Below are positions 54,125-62,323 of a stretch of DNA of 64,000 nt, piece by piece; positions within the stretch are counted from its first letter, which is position 1; each line of letters begins with the position of its first letter. The notes beneath the pieces were generated by a model. It did no database searches. It was given only the letters and a program-made list of their open reading frames with translations, and had not been told where the DNA came from. Both the position numbers and the translations under genes were made by a program. The stretch is from Nocardioides sp. Arc9.136 (lineage in GTDB: Bacteria > Actinomycetota > Actinomycetes > Propionibacteriales > Nocardioidaceae), in NCBI RefSeq assembly GCF_030506255.1, contig NZ_CP113431.1, positions 4,227,001 to 4,291,000 on the forward strand, read 5' to 3'.

Positions 54125-55393
54125 TCAGGCCGGCGGCAGCCGCGGCGCGTCGGCCGACACCCGGTCGAGGATCCAGGCCTGGACCTGGGCGTCGTCGGGG
54201 GAGAGCGCGTCGCTGATGGCGTGCGGGACGACCCGGCTGAAGTAGTCGGTGACGGGGCCGTCGGACTCGCGGACGATCATCCCGGCCGCCTGGCCGTCGA
54301 CGATCCAGGAGCCGAGCACCACGTGGTTGCCCTCGTAGACCGGCAGCTGGGTGTAGCCCTGGTAGACGAATCCCTCCTCGCCGTACACGCCGGGCATCCG
54401 CGTCTCGTACCCGTCCGCGAGGTGGATGCGGATGTTGTCGCCCTCGCGCCCGTGCAGCGGCTTGGCGACCCACTCCTCGAGGTCGCGGGGCTCGTCGAAG
54501 TACGCCGGCAGCAGCAGCCGGTGGCCCGGGTTGCGCTCCCACAGGACCGGCAGGATCGCCTTGGTCGAGAGCAGCACCTTCCACGGCGGCTCGAACCACC
54601 GCACGGGCTGCCGCTCGGCCCGGTCGACGACGAGCCGGCCGAAGTCCTCGCCGAGCATCTCCTCCCAGGGGTAGAGCTTGAAGGCGGTGCGGATCGGCTG
54701 GTCGTGCACGTCGCGGAACTCGCGCGCGTCGGGGTTCCAGCCCACCTCGGCGATCGGCTGCGCGAGCGCGGTGACGCCGGCCTGGATGGCGCAGTCCATC
54801 AGGTAGGTGACCGTCATCTCCATCTCGCCGCCGTCGTAGGAGCCCTCCTCCCCCAGGTCGTAGAGGAAGTGCACGCGGCCGTCGCCGAGGGCGCCGAAGT
54901 TCAGCAACCGCCGCCAACAGTTGACCAGCCGGTCGTGGACGCTGTTCCACTGGTCGATGTCGGTCATGACGTCCTCGATCCAGCGCCACTGCGCGACGCC
55001 GGTCTCCACGAGCCCGGTGGGGGTGTCGCCGTTGACCTCGAGCATCTTGACCGAGCCGTCCGCGCCGTAGGCGAGGTCGAAGCGGGCGTAGACCGCCGGG
55101 TCCTCCCGGGCGATGGACTCCCGGACCAGGGCGAGCGTGCCGGGCGGGAGCCCGAGCCGCTGGTCGGTCATCGTCGCGGCCATGTGCCCGGCCGCGTCGA
55201 CGCACATCGCCCACAGCTCCTCGGTCGAGGACTCCAGCAGCTCGACCTCGTCCATCGTCAGCTCGTACCAGGCGGCCTCGTTCCAGTACGGCACCTTCGT
55301 GCCGTCCGGCTTGTCGGTCGTCGGGAAGATCAGCCCCTGCTCGGTGACGATCCGCTCCCAGTCAGGCCGCGGTCGAGCGCGGTGGCGCCACAT
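54125..55393 (-). CDS. glutathionylspermidine synthase-like ATP-grasp ligase (YjfC-like)
   Basis: 422-residue protein of the GSP-synthase family (C-terminal amide-forming half only; no amidase). Seen: WNEAAWYELTMDEVELLES, RFDLAYGADGSVKMLEVNGDTPTGLVE (core signature), WKVLLSTKAILPVLWE, EWVAKPLHGREGDNI (ATP-grasp Lys) and GSWIVDGQAAGMIVRE. Actinobacteria do not normally make glutathione, so the ligase must act on other peptides or amines. It follows the DUF350 gene with a TGATG overlap; YjfC and DUF350 proteins are linked in many genomes with membrane stress. Confidence 0.93.
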   Translation of the reverse strand: MWRHRARPRPDWERIVTEQGLIFPTTDKPDGTKVPYWNEAAWYELTMDEVELLESSTEELWAMCVDAAGHMAATMTDQRLGLPPGTLALVRESIAREDPAVYARFDLAYGADGSVKMLEVNGDTPTGLVETGVAQWRWIEDVMTDIDQWNSVHDRLVNCWRRLLNFGALGDGRVHFLYDLGEEGSYDGGEMEMTVTYLMDCAIQAGVTALAQPIAEVGWNPDAREFRDVHDQPIRTAFKLYPWEEMLGEDFGRLVVDRAERQPVRWFEPPWKVLLSTKAILPVLWERNPGHRLLLPAYFDEPRDLEEWVAKPLHGREGDNIRIHLADGYETRMPGVYGEEGFVYQGYTQLPVYEGNHVVLGSWIVDGQAAGMIVRESDGPVTDYFSRVVPHAISDALSPDDAQVQAWILDRVSADAPRLPPA

Positions 55394-55851
55394 CAGGCGA
55401 TGCTCGCGCAGACGATCGCGCCGGTGCTGAGGGCGACGGCCGCGGCGACGTACGCCAGCGGCCGCACCGGACCCGCGGAGGTTACGATCCGCCGCAGGTC
55501 GCCGGGGGTGATCGCCTCGATGACGAAGAACATCACCGCGTTCAGCACGATGCCCAGCGCCCCGAAGGACACCGTCCAGGCCAGCGCCCACCCCAGGTCG
55601 GTCTCGCCGTTGGTCCAGATCGCGGTGAACAGCACGGCCGCGTTCGAGACGAGCCACGCACCGGTCACGACACCGGCCGAGCGGCTCGCCGCGTGCACCG
55701 ACTCCTCGCCGCGCTCGTCGATGCCGCGCAGGTGGCTGCCGAGGTGGCCGGGGGTCACCAGGTCGAGCACGTAGTAGGCGACCACCAGCAGGATGCCGGC
55801 GAGCACCGCGTAGACGATGGCGTGGCCGAGGGCGTTGAGCAGGTCGGACAT
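55393..55851 (-). CDS. DUF350 membrane protein (YjfL-like)
   Basis: 152-residue membrane protein with four hydrophobic helices (IVYAVLAGILLVVAYYVLDL, AGVVTGAWLVSNAAVLFTAI, LAWTVSFGALGIVLNAVMFF, LAYVAAAVALSTGAIVCASI), the DUF350 arrangement. The charged loops carry HLRGIDERGEESVHAA and EAITPGDLRR. Good ribosome site GAAGGAA before the ATG. Function unknown; its persistent partner is the ATP-grasp ligase that follows with a one-base stop/start overlap. Confidence 0.92.
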   Translation of the reverse strand: MSDLLNALGHAIVYAVLAGILLVVAYYVLDLVTPGHLGSHLRGIDERGEESVHAASRSAGVVTGAWLVSNAAVLFTAIWTNGETDLGWALAWTVSFGALGIVLNAVMFFVIEAITPGDLRRIVTSAGPVRPLAYVAAAVALSTGAIVCASIA

Positions 55852-55912
55852 CGAGTTCCTTCGCAGGTCAGGGAGGGGTACGGCGCGGCGCGGGTTGGGC
55901 GGGTGGCTGCGG

Positions 55913-55936
55913 TCGGGCGGTCGGGCGGTCGGGCGG
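55913..55936. repeat. 8-bp tandem repeat
   Basis: Three copies of TCGGGCGG in the 89-base gap between the lipoprotein and DUF350 genes, just past the lipoprotein stop on the minus strand. May weaken or pause transcription; otherwise the gap shows only the DUF350 ribosome site. Confidence 0.6.
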
Positions 55937-55940
55937 GGGG

Positions 55941-56330
55941 TCAGCCCGAGAAGCCGCGGCTGCTGCCGCCGAAGCCGCCGGTCTTGGTCGTCGACTTCAC
56001 CGTCGAGCCGCCGGTCGAGGGCAGGCCGCCGCGCTGGACCTTGCCGGAGAGCGAGGAGCCGTTCCAGGTGCCGCCGGAGACGGGCGCCCCGACGGACGGC
56101 ACGCGCGAGCTGGCGCCGAGGTAGTACCAGAAGAAGCCGGTGCCGACGCCGTTGTAGTCGCTGTCGTCGTCGCACTGGTCGTCGTCGACGCGCTCCTCGG
56201 TCTCGGGGTTGACGCAGACCGCGGCGTAGTCGGCCGAGGACGAGCAGCCGGTGAGGCCGGCCGCCATCAGCGCGGTGACGCCGAGGGCGACGCTCGTCGA
56301 GCGCATCCGCCGCCGGGTGGTGGTGGTCAT
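55941..56330 (-). CDS. glycine-rich lipoprotein of the DUF350-ligase module
   Basis: 129-residue predicted lipoprotein. Signal SVALGVTALMAAGLTGC with lipobox cysteine at residue 29. The mature part begins YAAVCVNPETEERVDDDQCD (two Cys, likely disulfide), then GFFWYYLGASS, and ends in a Gly/Ser/Thr-rich tail with GGTWNGSSLSGKV and GGFGGSSRGF. The cysteine pair plus glycine tail reminds me of the small lipoproteins beside YjfL/YjfC-type genes, though I cannot assign a family. Lies between the K+ channel and DUF350 genes, same strand. Confidence 0.78.
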   Translation of the reverse strand: MTTTTRRRMRSTSVALGVTALMAAGLTGCSSSADYAAVCVNPETEERVDDDQCDDDSDYNGVGTGFFWYYLGASSRVPSVGAPVSGGTWNGSSLSGKVQRGGLPSTGGSTVKSTTKTGGFGGSSRGFSG

Positions 56331-56444
56331 GGGCTGGGTCCTCCGAGGGGTGCGGTGCGTGCGTGCTGGGGGGCTGTGTCGCGTGCTGCGTCTCGTGCTG
56401 TGTCTCGGGCCTGTGGGTCAAGAGTGCCCGGTCGGGGGTACGGC

Positions 56445-57017
56445 TCAGGACTCCTGGTCCCGGAACGCCGCCAGCATCCGGTCGTCCACGTCGTCCGGGC
56501 TCGCGTCGTCGTGGCGGTGGCTGGCCAGCCGCTCGCGCACCCAGTCCTCGCCGTGGACGTCGACCAGGCTGTCCACCACCAGGTGCTGGAGCAGCTCGAC
56601 CCGGTCGTGGAGCGACTCGATCGTCTCGGCGAGGGCGACCTGCTCGAGGTGGGTGAACTGGTTGCGGTCGTGCACCAGGCCGGCGATCACGTGGCCGATC
56701 GCGATCGGCACGAGGACGAGCATGGTCACGATCAGCACCACGGCCACGACCCGGCCCGCGGTGCTGGCGGGGTAGGAGTCGCCGTACCCGACCGTGGACC
56801 CGGTCACGACGCCCCACCACAGCGACTCGACCGGCCCCTTGTCCTCCAGGGCGGCGTAGAGCAACGAGCAGCCCACCCAGGTCCCGAGGATCCCGACGAC
56901 GAGCAGCCACGGGTGGTTGACCAGCCTCCGTGCGGGACGGGCGAGGCGCGCGGCCCGAGCCGCGCTCGCGGCACCGGTGGGGGTGGTGGGGGCGTCGGTG
57001 CTGCGAGGGGTGTCCAT
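56445..57017 (-). CDS. two-helix potassium channel
   Basis: 190-residue channel of the ion-trans-2 type: helix one WLLVVGILGTWVGCSLLYAA (37-56), pore helix and selectivity filter TVGYGD (75-80), helix two VVAVVLIVTMLVLVPIAIGH (90-109), then a cytoplasmic C-terminus of about 75 residues with a coiled stretch (LETIESLHDRVELLQHLV region). No RCK domain. It would form tetramers conducting K+. ATG at 57017; a hairpin lies directly upstream. First gene of the module with the lipoprotein, DUF350 protein and ligase (gaps 114 and 89 bases). Confidence 0.92.
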   Translation of the reverse strand: MDTPRSTDAPTTPTGAASAARAARLARPARRLVNHPWLLVVGILGTWVGCSLLYAALEDKGPVESLWWGVVTGSTVGYGDSYPASTAGRVVAVVLIVTMLVLVPIAIGHVIAGLVHDRNQFTHLEQVALAETIESLHDRVELLQHLVVDSLVDVHGEDWVRERLASHRHDDASPDDVDDRMLAAFRDQES

Positions 57018-57025
57018 CGTTCTCC

Positions 57026-57050
57026 AACGTGCGGGGGCCGGCCGCACGTT
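57026..57050. promoter_or_regulatory. palindrome upstream of the K+ channel gene
   Basis: Perfect 9-bp arms AACGTGCGG (57026-57034) and CCGCACGTT (57042-57050) with a 7-base centre, 8 bases before the channel ATG on the minus strand. Either an operator or a 5' leader hairpin. Confidence 0.5.
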
Positions 57051-57152
57051 CCTTCCCCGCCGGGGTCGTGCTCAACCCACCCGGTCGCCGTGGCCGCTGC
57101 CGGCGGCACGAGTTCGGCCGATCGCCGGACGCCCGCCGCGTCGCCGCCCACC

Positions 57153-58127
57153 ATGGGAGCCATGGCGACCTGGGGGGGACGGCTGGTGGCGACCGCTGCC
57201 CTGCTGCCGGCACCCCTGGTCCTCGCGGCTCTCGCCGCGCTCGCCGGCTGCGCCGGGACGCAGGTCGACCGGGCGATGGGCGTCCGGGCCGACGTCGGCC
57301 GTCTCCCCGCGGTGGCGGAGGTGTCGGTGGCCGGCCCGTCCGCCGACCGCGGGGCGCAGGTGGCGGTGACCGTCCGGTCCGGTGCCGGCGTCGGCGAGGT
57401 GGCCCGGGTCGCGCGGGGCGTCGCCGAGGCGGGCGGCGACGGGGGCTGGTCCACCTATCGGCTCGAGCTGCGCGAGGCCGACCACCCCGAGGACCTGCTC
57501 GTCGGCGACGAGGCGTTCGCGACCGGCGGGGCCCGCTCCGCGGTCGAGGCGTTCCGCCGGACGAGCGACGCCCTGCTCGGGCCGCTCACCTGGACCGTCG
57601 CCCCGGGCAGCACCACCGTGGCGGTCGACGCCGGCGGCGGGCTCGCCCACGACGTGCAGGAGGCCGCACGGACGGCGTACGGCGACCGGACCACGACCTG
57701 GCGCTTCGTCGCCGGGGCCGGCACGGTGCTCGTCGACGGCCGGGTCGGCCCGGCCGAGCAGGAGCTCGTCGAGCGCGTGCAGCGCTCGGTCGCCTCCCCG
57801 GCGCTGCCGGTCCCGGCCGACCACTGGTGGCTCGAGGCCCGCGACGACCACGTGCTGCTGGACCTCGAGGTCGCGCTCCCGGGCGCACCCGTGGCCGGCG
57901 CCGACCTGGTCCCCGAGCGGTACGCCGACGCGGTGGGCCGGCTCGCCGGGACGGCCCTCGACGCGGTCCGCGGCGGCCGCCCGCGGCTCGCCGTACCCCT
58001 CTGGCTGCGGCTGCGCGAGGGCGCCGACGTGTTCGCCTGGTGGCGCAGCGACCGCCCGCCGGTGCCCGGCCGCGACCCGCTCGGCCGCGGCTGGGACCGC
58101 TGGCTGCACCACCTGACCGCCTCGTGA
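57153..58127 (+). CDS. secreted lipoprotein, unknown function
   Basis: 324-residue protein without a recognised family. Signal LVATAALLPAPLVLAALAAL leads to a lipobox LAGC near residue 34. The mature part holds two similar alpha/beta halves with repeated elements such as VAVTVRSGAGVGEVARVARG and LLDLEVALPGAPVAGADLVP, which hints at an internal duplication, and Trp-rich ends (DHWWLEA, FAWWRSD). Start at ATG 57153; ATG 57162 is equally possible. Divergent from the K+ channel gene; convergent with the aldehyde dehydrogenase. Confidence 0.72.
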   Translation: MGAMATWGGRLVATAALLPAPLVLAALAALAGCAGTQVDRAMGVRADVGRLPAVAEVSVAGPSADRGAQVAVTVRSGAGVGEVARVARGVAEAGGDGGWSTYRLELREADHPEDLLVGDEAFATGGARSAVEAFRRTSDALLGPLTWTVAPGSTTVAVDAGGGLAHDVQEAARTAYGDRTTTWRFVAGAGTVLVDGRVGPAEQELVERVQRSVASPALPVPADHWWLEARDDHVLLDLEVALPGAPVAGADLVPERYADAVGRLAGTALDAVRGGRPRLAVPLWLRLREGADVFAWWRSDRPPVPGRDPLGRGWDRWLHHLTAS

Positions 58128-58166
58128 TGCCCAGCGTGCGCCGGCGCGTGCGCGGGACATCACGAG
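58121..58166. terminator. strong bidirectional terminator
   Basis: Arms CTCGTGATGCCC (58121-58132) and GGGACATCACGAG (58154-58166), 12 paired bases with one bulged A, around a GC-rich 21-base loop that can fold further. It overlaps the lipoprotein stop codon and sits 18 bases from the aldehyde dehydrogenase end. Confidence 0.7.
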
Positions 58167-58183
58167 GCGCCGGGAGGGGACCC

Positions 58184-59650
58184 TCAGCCGGCCGGCAGCG
58201 CGACGTACGTCGTCTCGAGGTACTCCTCGATGCCCTCGAACCCGCCCTCGCGGCCGAAGCCGCTGGCCTTGACCCCGCCGAACGGCGCCGCGGGGTTGGA
58301 GATCAGGCCGGTGTTGACGCCGACCATGCCGAACTCCAGGGACTCCGCCAGCCGGATCGTGCGGGCCAGGTCGCGGGTGTAGACGTAGGAGGCGAGGCCG
58401 TACTCGGTGTCGTTCGCCTTCGCGACCGCCTCCTCCTCGGTCGCGAACGTCGTGATCGGCGCGACCGGGCCGAAGATCTCCTCGGCGTTGATCGCGGAGT
58501 CCTGGGGCACGTCGAGCAGCACGGTCGGCGGGTAGAAGTAGCCGGGCCCGTCGTGCCGCTCGCCGCCGACGACCACCCGGGCGCCGTCGTGCACGGCGTC
58601 GGTGACCAGCTGGCTGACCGACTCCACTGCCTTCTCGTCGATCAGCGGCCCGACGTCGGTGCCCTCGTCCTGCCCGCGGCCGAGGGTCAGCCCGCCCATC
58701 CGCTCGGCGAGCCGGCGACCGAACTCCTCAACGACCTCGGCCTGCACGAGGAACCGGTTCGCGGCGGTGCAGGCCTCGCCCATGTTCCGCATCTTGGCGA
58801 TCATCGCGCCGTCGACGGCGGCGTCGAGGTCGGCGTCGGCGAAGACGAGGAACGGCGCGTTGCCGCCGAGCTCCATGCTGACCCGCTGGAGCCGATCGGC
58901 CGACTGGCGCACCATGATCCGCCCGACCGCGGTCGACCCGGTGAAGGACACCTTGCGCAGCCGGTCGTCGGCCTGCAGCGCCTCGCTGATCTCGGCGGCG
59001 CGGGTGGAGGTGACGACGTTGAGCACGCCGTCGGGCAGCCCGGCCTCGGCGAGCACCCCGGCCAGCGCCAGCATGGTCAGCGGCGTCTGGGCGGCGGGCT
59101 TGACGACCATCGTGCAGCCCGCGGCGATGGCGGGCCCGATCTTGCGGGTGCCCATGGCGAGCGGGAAGTTCCACGGCGTGACGAACAGGCAGGGGCCGAC
59201 CGGCTTCTTCAGGGTCAGCAACCGGCTCCCGCCCGCGGGGTTGGCCATGTAGCGCCCGTGGATGCGCACCGCCTCCTCGGAGAACCAGCGGAAGAACTCG
59301 TTGCCGTAGCCGACCTCGCCCCGCGCCTCGGCGACCGTCTTGCCCATCTCCAGGCTCATCAGCCGCGCGAAGTCGTCGGCGCGGTCGTTGACGAGCTGGA
59401 ACGCCGTGCGCAGGATCTCGCCGCGCTCGCGCGGTGGCGTCCGGCCCCAGGTCACCTGGGCCTCCGCGGCGGCGTCGAGGGCGTCGGCGGCGTCGGCGAC
59501 CGAGGCGTCGGCGACGTCGGTCAGGACCGAGCCGTCGGCCGGGTCGATGACCTCGAAGCGTGCGCCGTCCTCGGCCGGGCGCCACTGCCCGCCGACGAGG
59601 AGGTTGCGCTGCTGGTCGGTGATCAGGGGGAGACGGTTCGGTCCGGTCAT
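58184..59650 (-). CDS. succinate-semialdehyde dehydrogenase-type ALDH
   Basis: 488-residue NAD(P)-dependent aldehyde dehydrogenase. Seen: FVTPWNFPLAMGTRKIGPAI, VSFTGSTAVG (cofactor), the general base Glu in SMELGGNAPF, catalytic Cys in NMGEACTAANR, and EIFGPVAPI. The GEACTAANR loop and RNLLVGGQWRPA start match the succinate-semialdehyde dehydrogenase (GabD) subgroup. The ATG at 59650 follows CAGTCT by 7 bases. It stands alone and would link GABA or polyamine breakdown to the TCA cycle, if the subgroup call is right. Confidence 0.93.
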   Translation of the reverse strand: MTGPNRLPLITDQQRNLLVGGQWRPAEDGARFEVIDPADGSVLTDVADASVADAADALDAAAEAQVTWGRTPPRERGEILRTAFQLVNDRADDFARLMSLEMGKTVAEARGEVGYGNEFFRWFSEEAVRIHGRYMANPAGGSRLLTLKKPVGPCLFVTPWNFPLAMGTRKIGPAIAAGCTMVVKPAAQTPLTMLALAGVLAEAGLPDGVLNVVTSTRAAEISEALQADDRLRKVSFTGSTAVGRIMVRQSADRLQRVSMELGGNAPFLVFADADLDAAVDGAMIAKMRNMGEACTAANRFLVQAEVVEEFGRRLAERMGGLTLGRGQDEGTDVGPLIDEKAVESVSQLVTDAVHDGARVVVGGERHDGPGYFYPPTVLLDVPQDSAINAEEIFGPVAPITTFATEEEAVAKANDTEYGLASYVYTRDLARTIRLAESLEFGMVGVNTGLISNPAAPFGGVKASGFGREGGFEGIEEYLETTYVALPAG

Positions 59651-59759
59651 GGCTCCGAGACTGTCACCTCGACCTCTTCGACCAAATGGCTGACACGGCC
59701 TTGACGTGCGTGGAATGCTTTGCATGTCGACTTCGGAGGGAGCACCGAGAAGACGGCAC

Positions 59760-59793
59760 GAACCCCTTGCCGACCCCATGCGGCGAGGGGTTC
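59760..59793. terminator. hairpin in the PBP-ALDH gap
   Basis: Arms GAACCCCTTGCCG (59760-59772) and CGGCGAGGGGTTC (59781-59793), 13 pairs with one G-T, loop of 8. Placed 63 bases past the PBP stop, it could end that message. Read on the plus strand it follows TTGACG (59701) and a smaller stem (59731-59752), so a short plus-strand RNA is also possible. Confidence 0.55.
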
Positions 59794-59856
59794 TCCCTTG
59801 CCCGGCCCACCGGCGTCCCCACGCCAGGGTCGGGCCGTCGGCCCGTCGGCCCGGTC

Positions 59857-61792
59857 TCAACCCCCGGCCCGGCGGGCCGCCCTGAGGAACGACTCGAGCA
59901 GCGGGCCGGCCGTGCTCGAGCCGGACTCGCCGCGCTCCACGAAGACCGCGACCGCCAGGTCGCCCTGGGCCGCGACCATCCACGCGTGGGTGTCGATCCG
60001 CCCGCCGTCCTCGAACTCCGCGGTGCCGGTCTTGGCCAGCACCGGCGGCCCCGGGACGTCGGCGAGCTGGGCACCGCTCCCGTCGGTGACCACCGAGCGG
60101 AGCAGCGAGCGCAGGGCCCGCGCCTCCGCCGGCTGCAGCGGCTCGACGCCCTCGGGGACCGAGACCTCGACCTGCTCGAGCAGCCGCGGCACCACGGTCG
60201 TGCCCTCCTGCACGCTCGCCATCACCGTCGCCATGACCATCGGTGAGGCCAGCACCTTGCCCTGGCCGATGAGGTCGGCGGCGGCCGCGGTCTCCGAGGC
60301 GGGGGGCTCGAGGCTGCCGAAGAACGCCGGGAACCCCAGGTCGTGGTCGACGCCGAGGCCGAGGGAGCCGGCCGCCTCGGCGAGCGCGTCGGTGCCGGAC
60401 CCCCGCTCGAGCTCGTCGCGCTGGGAGATGAAGGCGGTGTTGCAGCTGTTGGCCACCGCGGTGCGCAGCGGCACGTCGCCGAGCCCCGAGGCGGGGTAGT
60501 CGGAGTAGTTCGTGAACCGCCGCCCGTCGACGGTGAGCGTCGCCGTGCAGGGCACGCTCGTCCCCGGACGCAGCCCGGCGCGCAGCAGGGCCAGGCTGGA
60601 GACCGTCTTGAACGTCGACCCCGGGGCCAGCTGGCCGTACGTCGCGATGTTGAGACCCGCGTTGCCCGGCCCGTTCGCGGCTGCCAGCACCGCGCCGTCG
60701 CTCGGACGCACCGCCACCAGCGCGCTCGCCGGGCCGACCTGCGCCAGCACCCGCTCGGCCGCGAGCTGCAGGTCGACGTCCAGCGTGGTGGGCAGCTCCT
60801 CCCCCCGGGGTCGGCTCGACCCGGAACAGCTCGCGCTCCGCGCCGTCGGCGCCCACCGCCTCGACCAGGACGCCCGGGGTGCCCTGAAGCTGGTCGTCGT
60901 AGCGCGCCTGGAGGCCCGAGAGGCCGGCCTCGTCACCCGCCTGCAGGGAGGGGTCCTCCTCGATCATCTCCGCGGTGACGTCGCCGACGGTGCCGAGCAG
61001 GGGCGCGGCGAACTCCTTGGTCGGCGCGAGCGGTCGCCGGCCCGGGATCGCGATGACGCTGTCGAGGGCACCGATGCCCTGGCTGACCGCCGGCGGGACC
61101 TCGTCGTCGCGGTAGGTGATCGCCTCGACGAACGCCTCGTCGCCGGCCTCGCGCACCTGCGCGGCGTACGCCGCCGGGTCGGTGCCGACCAGCGCCGCCA
61201 GCCCGCGGGCGTCCGCGACGGCCTGCCGCAGCGGGGCGCGCGGCTTGTCGATCCCGAAGGTCACCACGGGCCGGTCGGTCACCAGGGCCGTGCCGCCGGC
61301 GCCGGTGATCTCCCCGCGGTCGGGCGAGATCGTGGTCCGGTCGAGCACCTCGCCCTCGGCCAGGCCGGGCTCGACCACCGAGGGGTCCCAGGCGACCTGC
61401 CACTCCTCGCCCGCACGGCGCAGCTCCGCCTGGGACTCGTAGGTCCACTCCTCGCCGTCCATGACCGGCCAGGACCAGGTGAGGGTCGCGGTGGCGGCGC
61501 TCGCCTCCTCCTCCTCCGACCCCTCGGCCGCCTCGCGCACGTCACCGACCTCGACCGAGGGCGCCTGGTCCTCGGACCTGACGCCGGCGACCACCGCGTC
61601 GTAGGACTCCTGCGCCTCGGCGGCCGTGGCGCCGGCGAGCGCGACGCCGTCGAGGTCACCGGCGGCGAGGCCCCGGGCGAGCTCGGCGGCCGCCTCCTCG
61701 GGGCCGGGCGCGGAGTCCTCGCCCGAGCAGCCGGCCAGGGCCGCGGTCAGCAGCAGGACGGCGGCGGGCGCGAGACGGGCGGGAGCACGCAT
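59857..61792 (-). pseudogene. penicillin-binding protein 2a-like transpeptidase, frameshifted
   Basis: Class B PBP gene split by one base. N-part from ATG 61792: lipobox LTAALAGC, an NTF2-like MecA_N domain (EAAAELARGLAAGDLDGVAL on), then the PBP dimer region, in frame to VEPTPG. At the six-C run 60801-60806 (six G on the coding strand) the frame shifts; the other frame continues EELPTTLDVDLQLAAERVL and holds all transpeptidase motifs: STFK, SCN (ANSCNTAF) and KTG (LAKTGTAEF). Removing one G gives an intact 644-residue protein. Either an assembly error, a homopolymer phase switch, or a true mutation; the rest shows no decay. Confidence 0.88.
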
Positions 61793-61842
61793 GCAGACCC
61801 TTCTACCAGCCGTCGGCGACAGCCCGTCCGGCCCGGGCGGGG

Positions 61843-62295
61843 TCAGCCCAGCGAGGCGTGGATCTGCTGACCGGTGGGGAAGGCGTCGATCTTGCCCTCC
61901 ACCAGGTCGGTGACGGCGGCCTTGAAGCGGGGGCACGTGGCGATGTCGTGCGCCCCGCAGCGCAGCGCGTGCTCGGTCATCTCCCGGGACCGCTCCATCT
62001 CCTTCATCCGCCGGTCGAGGTCGTCGAGGTGCGCCTGGAGCACCGCGTGCCGGTCCGCGGCCTCCGCGTCGAGCATCACCGCGATCTGCTCGAGGGTCAT
62101 CCCCGCTGCCTTGCTGCGGATGATCACCGCCACCCGCACCACCTCGTCCTGGCCGTAGCGGCGCCGCCCGGAGGCGTCCCGGGCCGGCGACAGCAGCCCG
62201 ACGTCCTCCCAGTGCCGCAGCACGTGCGTCGCCAGCCCGAACCGGCTCGCCAGGTCGCCCACCGACCACCGCTGGATGCGCTCGCTTGACTTCAT
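61843..62295 (-). CDS. MerR-family regulator
   Basis: 150-residue MerR-type regulator. DNA-binding domain: WSVGDLASRFGLATHVLRHW EDVGLL, then SGRRRYGQDEVVRVAVII. A long dimerisation helix (HAVLQAHLDDLDRRMKEMER) is followed by a C-terminal ALRCGAHDIATCPRFKAAV with two Cys eight residues apart, which could sense thiol stress, metal or an electrophile; it is not the four-Cys SoxR cluster. Divergent from a thioredoxin-reductase-like gene whose promoter carries a MerR-type 19-base spacer. Likely activator of that gene. Confidence 0.92.
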   Translation of the reverse strand: MKSSERIQRWSVGDLASRFGLATHVLRHWEDVGLLSPARDASGRRRYGQDEVVRVAVIIRSKAAGMTLEQIAVMLDAEAADRHAVLQAHLDDLDRRMKEMERSREMTEHALRCGAHDIATCPRFKAAVTDLVEGKIDAFPTGQQIHASLG

Positions 62296-62316
62296 GTCAA
62301 CATGAACTCACAGACT
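62286..62316 (+). promoter_or_regulatory. MerR-type promoter with 19-bp spacer
   Basis: TTGACT (62286-62291), 19-base spacer, CAGACT (62311-62316), then 7 bases to the ATG at 62324. TTCATG (62291-62296) and CATGAA (62301-62306) form a palindrome within the spacer; TTGAC and GTCAA (62286-62300) make a second. The long spacer is the hallmark of MerR-activated promoters. The merR start codon lies inside the palindrome. Confidence 0.65.
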
Positions 62317-62323
62317 GCTGACC

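Noticed and set aside
58184..62269. Continuous 1361-codon minus-strand frame joining MerR-shadow, PBP N-part and aldehyde dehydrogenase
   Set aside because: Two real genes happen to share a frame; the joining stretches are low-complexity and the ALDH has its own start, promoter and terminator context.
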